A DNA stretch of 64,000 nucleotides from Duganella sp. BJB476 (GTDB lineage Bacteria; Pseudomonadota; Gammaproteobacteria; Burkholderiales; Burkholderiaceae_D): the NCBI RefSeq assembly GCF_003416895.1, contig NZ_QVIO01000006.1:62001-126000 (forward strand), in the 5' to 3' direction. The notes beneath the pieces were generated by a model. It was not told the origin of the DNA. It did not search any database and saw only the letters and a program-made list of their open reading frames with translations. Both the position numbers and the translations under genes were made by a program. Positions 62,437-64,000 of the stretch are shown piece by piece; within the stretch, counting starts at the first letter, position 1, and each line of letters starts with the position of its first letter.

Positions 62437-63024
62437 CTAGTTGCGGACCAGGTTGCCGTTGTCGTTGCGGACCCGGTCGCCGCTCATCATGCGCGGGTCG
62501 TGGTCGAAGTTGAAGCTGACCTGCTTGCCGTCGTCGTATTGCACGTGCACGGTCCACTGCTTGCTGGACTTGGCCTTCTCTTCGATCTTCTTGCCGGCAT
62601 AGGCGCCGCCTGCCGCACCCGCGACGGTGGCCAATTCGCGGCCGTGGCCGCTGCCGACCTGATTGCCCAGCAGGGCGCCCGCGACGCCGCCGGCGATCAC
62701 GCCCAGCGCGCTGCCTTCGCCGGCCTTCTCGCTGACCACCACCGAGGTGACCTTGCCGCATTCCATGCAGCTGCCCGGCTTGGCGGGGCTGGCTTTGAGC
62801 TGGGCCTTGGCCAGCGCCAGCGATCTGTCGTATTCGGATTTGGCGTCGCGCGTGCATTGCATGCGGGCCGCCGAGTTGCTTTCTTCAGCGCACAGCTTCT
62901 TGTCGTCGGCGTAGCGGGTGGCGATGCGCTTGGATTCTGCGTTGAATTGCTCTTTAGGGCTTTGCGCCTGGGCCGAGGAGGCCAGGCCGGCCAGCAGCAG
63001 TGCTGCCAGAATAGAACGGTTCAT
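62437..63024 (-). CDS. Glycine-zipper 2TM domain outer-membrane protein
   Basis: A 195-residue protein with signal peptide (ending SSAQA), a helical region with four Cys, a glycine-zipper pair (GVIAGGVAGALLGNQVGSGHG and VAGAAGGAYAGKKIEEKA) and a C-terminal beta domain (WTVHVQYDDGKQVSFNFD ... GDRVRNDNGNL). The last domain recurs in the lipoprotein at 25055-25519. Likely an envelope-stress or Slp-like protein of the outer membrane. Confidence 0.87.
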   Translation of the reverse strand: MNRSILAALLLAGLASSAQAQSPKEQFNAESKRIATRYADDKKLCAEESNSAARMQCTRDAKSEYDRSLALAKAQLKASPAKPGSCMECGKVTSVVVSEKAGEGSALGVIAGGVAGALLGNQVGSGHGRELATVAGAAGGAYAGKKIEEKAKSSKQWTVHVQYDDGKQVSFNFDHDPRMMSGDRVRNDNGNLVRN

Positions 63025-63038
63025 GCTTTTTCTCCTTA

Positions 63039-63467
63039 TTAACCGTAGGAACCACCAGTGTACAACAAGTCAAATAGCCGGGAAATCGTGGCGATCAGGC
63101 TGCCCGCGCCCAGCATCATGCTGGCCACCAGCACCACGGCCAGCGGCCAGTGGGTGTCGGACTGCTTGCCGGAGCCGGGGTTGAAGCGGGCATCCCATTT
63201 TTCGTCGGACATCAGGCCCAGCACCAGCGCCTCGAGGAAGCCGACCAGGCCGGAGAGCATGATGGGCAGCAGCTTGTAGAAGCCGTCGGCGTCCGGCCAG
63301 GTGGCGGCGATGGCGGCGGCGGCCGGCAGCGCGGCCAGGTGGGTCCACAGCCAGGGGTCGCGCGGGCCGCGCAGGTACAGCCGTTGCAGGCCCAGGCCGC
63401 CCACCAGGAAGGCCAGCAGGGTGGCGAAGGTCTTGTTTTTGTGCGATGTGTGGTGCGAAACAGTCAT
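63039..63467 (-). CDS. TM2-domain membrane protein
   Basis: A 142-residue protein beginning MTVSHHTSHKNKTFATLLAF with a TM2 domain (LLAFLVGGLGLQRLYLRG) and two or three further helices. TM2 proteins are of unknown role. ATG 63467 is chosen because the domain begins there; the frame is open upstream. Lies 14 bp before the glycine-zipper gene. Confidence 0.82.
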   Translation of the reverse strand: MTVSHHTSHKNKTFATLLAFLVGGLGLQRLYLRGPRDPWLWTHLAALPAAAAIAATWPDADGFYKLLPIMLSGLVGFLEALVLGLMSDEKWDARFNPGSGKQSDTHWPLAVVLVASMMLGAGSLIATISRLFDLLYTGGSYG

Positions 63468-63615
63468 GTTTGTTCGGCAGTAGACGGAAAACATGCAGTA
63501 TCGGTCATAATACGGCCCCCGGCGGACCTTTTTTATGGACAAGGCTATTGCCCCGCACGCCGGTTCGGGGGATAATCTTCGATTACCCCAATCTGCCCGA
63601 TTATTTCATTAACGC

Positions 63616-63645
63616 TTGCTGCTTCGCGGCAAAGCGCGCTATAAT
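63616..63645 (+). promoter_or_regulatory. Promoter of rpsP
   Basis: TTGCTG and TATAAT with an 18-bp spacer, 40 bp before the rpsP start. Confidence 0.65.
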
Positions 63646-63685
63646 TTGCGGCTTTTTCCGTCCTAGCACACTTTTTGGAAATATT

Positions 63686-63931
63686 ATGGTCGTTATTCGT
63701 TTAGCTCGTGGAGGCGCCAAGAAGCGTCCGTTCTTCAACATCGTTGCAACCGACTCGCGCAATCGTCGCGATGGCCGTTTCATCGAGCGCATCGGTTTCT
63801 ACAACCCGATGGCATCCGGTGGCGAAGTGCCACTGCGCATCACCGCTGACCGTCTGGCTCACTGGCAATCGGTTGGCGCACAACTGTCGCCTACCGTGGC
63901 TCGCCTGGTAGCTTCGAACAAAGCTGCTTAA
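63686..63931 (+). CDS. rpsP: 30S ribosomal protein S16
   Basis: An 81-residue protein: MVVIRLARGGAKKRPFFNIV, RDGRFIERIGFYNP and the LTADRLAHW-like ITADRLAHWQSVGA are S16 landmarks. First gene of the rpsP-rimM-trmD-rplS operon, of which only the beginning is in the window. Confidence 0.98.
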   Translation: MVVIRLARGGAKKRPFFNIVATDSRNRRDGRFIERIGFYNPMASGGEVPLRITADRLAHWQSVGAQLSPTVARLVASNKAA

Positions 63932-63945
63932 GTCTGGTTGCTGGT

Positions 63946-64000
63946 TTGACCGATAAGAATGCATCCGGGGTGCAAGTCCCCGACGATCTGGCACAGGTAG
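63946..64000 (+). CDS. rimM: Ribosome maturation factor RimM (partial, 5' end)
   Basis: A frame opens at TTG 63946, 15 bp after rpsP, and reads TDKNASGVQVPDDLAQV to the window edge. The end looks like the start of the RimM core (DLxxVGRI) and the gene order rpsP-rimM supports it. No ATG or GTG is in frame, so a TTG start is inferred. Confidence 0.6.
   Translation, partial: MTDKNASGVQVPDDLAQV

Overview
The window is GC-rich, densely coded DNA from a betaproteobacterium. Gene content and protein style (type 2 OMP decarboxylase, ExoI, CYTH-CHAD protein, PEP-CTERM protein with a sigma-54 promoter, FilA/DUF6160-like surface proteins) fit Oxalobacteraceae of the Massilia/Duganella/Janthinobacterium group best; this placement is an inference. 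No rRNA, tRNA, CRISPR array, insertion sequence or prophage was seen.

Layout. 1-10.8 kb: a HAD protein divergent from a CbbR-like LysR regulator, a LysE exporter, a thioesterase with its MarR regulator and a very large inverted-repeat operator, a CYTH-CHAD protein, gluQRS, a secreted GH5-like hydrolase and an M28 peptidase. 10.8-21.5 kb is the accessory highlight. A PEP-CTERM protein with a near-consensus sigma-54 promoter is followed by a two-armed locus. The leftward arm (17.7 to 11.8 kb) is a tight operon: a 45-codon ORF, a membrane-anchored C39 peptidase, two outer-membrane beta-barrels, a DUF2059 protein, an AraC regulator, and a chimera joining an MshEN-type (c-di-GMP-binding type) domain to a FilA-like exported domain. 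The rightward arm (18.2 to 21.5 kb) encodes five exported proteins. All five, and the chimera, carry a motif of the type LxxxELSxVxGQDG just after the signal peptide, which resembles double-glycine leaders cut by C39 peptidases. I infer a Fil-like surface-protein export and maturation system under c-di-GMP influence. A 40-bp-arm REP-like inverted repeat closes the locus.

21.6-38 kb: MFS, flavin monooxygenase, TraB/GumN, lipoprotein, VanZ, SDR, pyrF, sbcB, DUF5610, diguanylate cyclase, BtuF-like, HPF, DUF1345/MFS pair, a ferredoxin-reductase, an epimerase and several small proteins. 38-53 kb: a glycine-rich-domain-like protein with YSAAP tandem repeats, a CHASE histidine kinase, glnS, a J-protein operon with three unknown acidic proteins, a LysR/MFS pair, DUF1223, small low-GC membrane proteins, an unknown gene with a faint primase-like look coupled to a CaiB CoA-transferase, M48 and UgpQ. 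53.9-64 kb is housekeeping: alaS, tusA, etfBA with an acyl-CoA dehydrogenase (electron transfer from acyl-CoA oxidation to ETF), a MarR remnant, proline dehydrogenase, a glycine-zipper protein, a TM2 protein, rpsP and the start of rimM.
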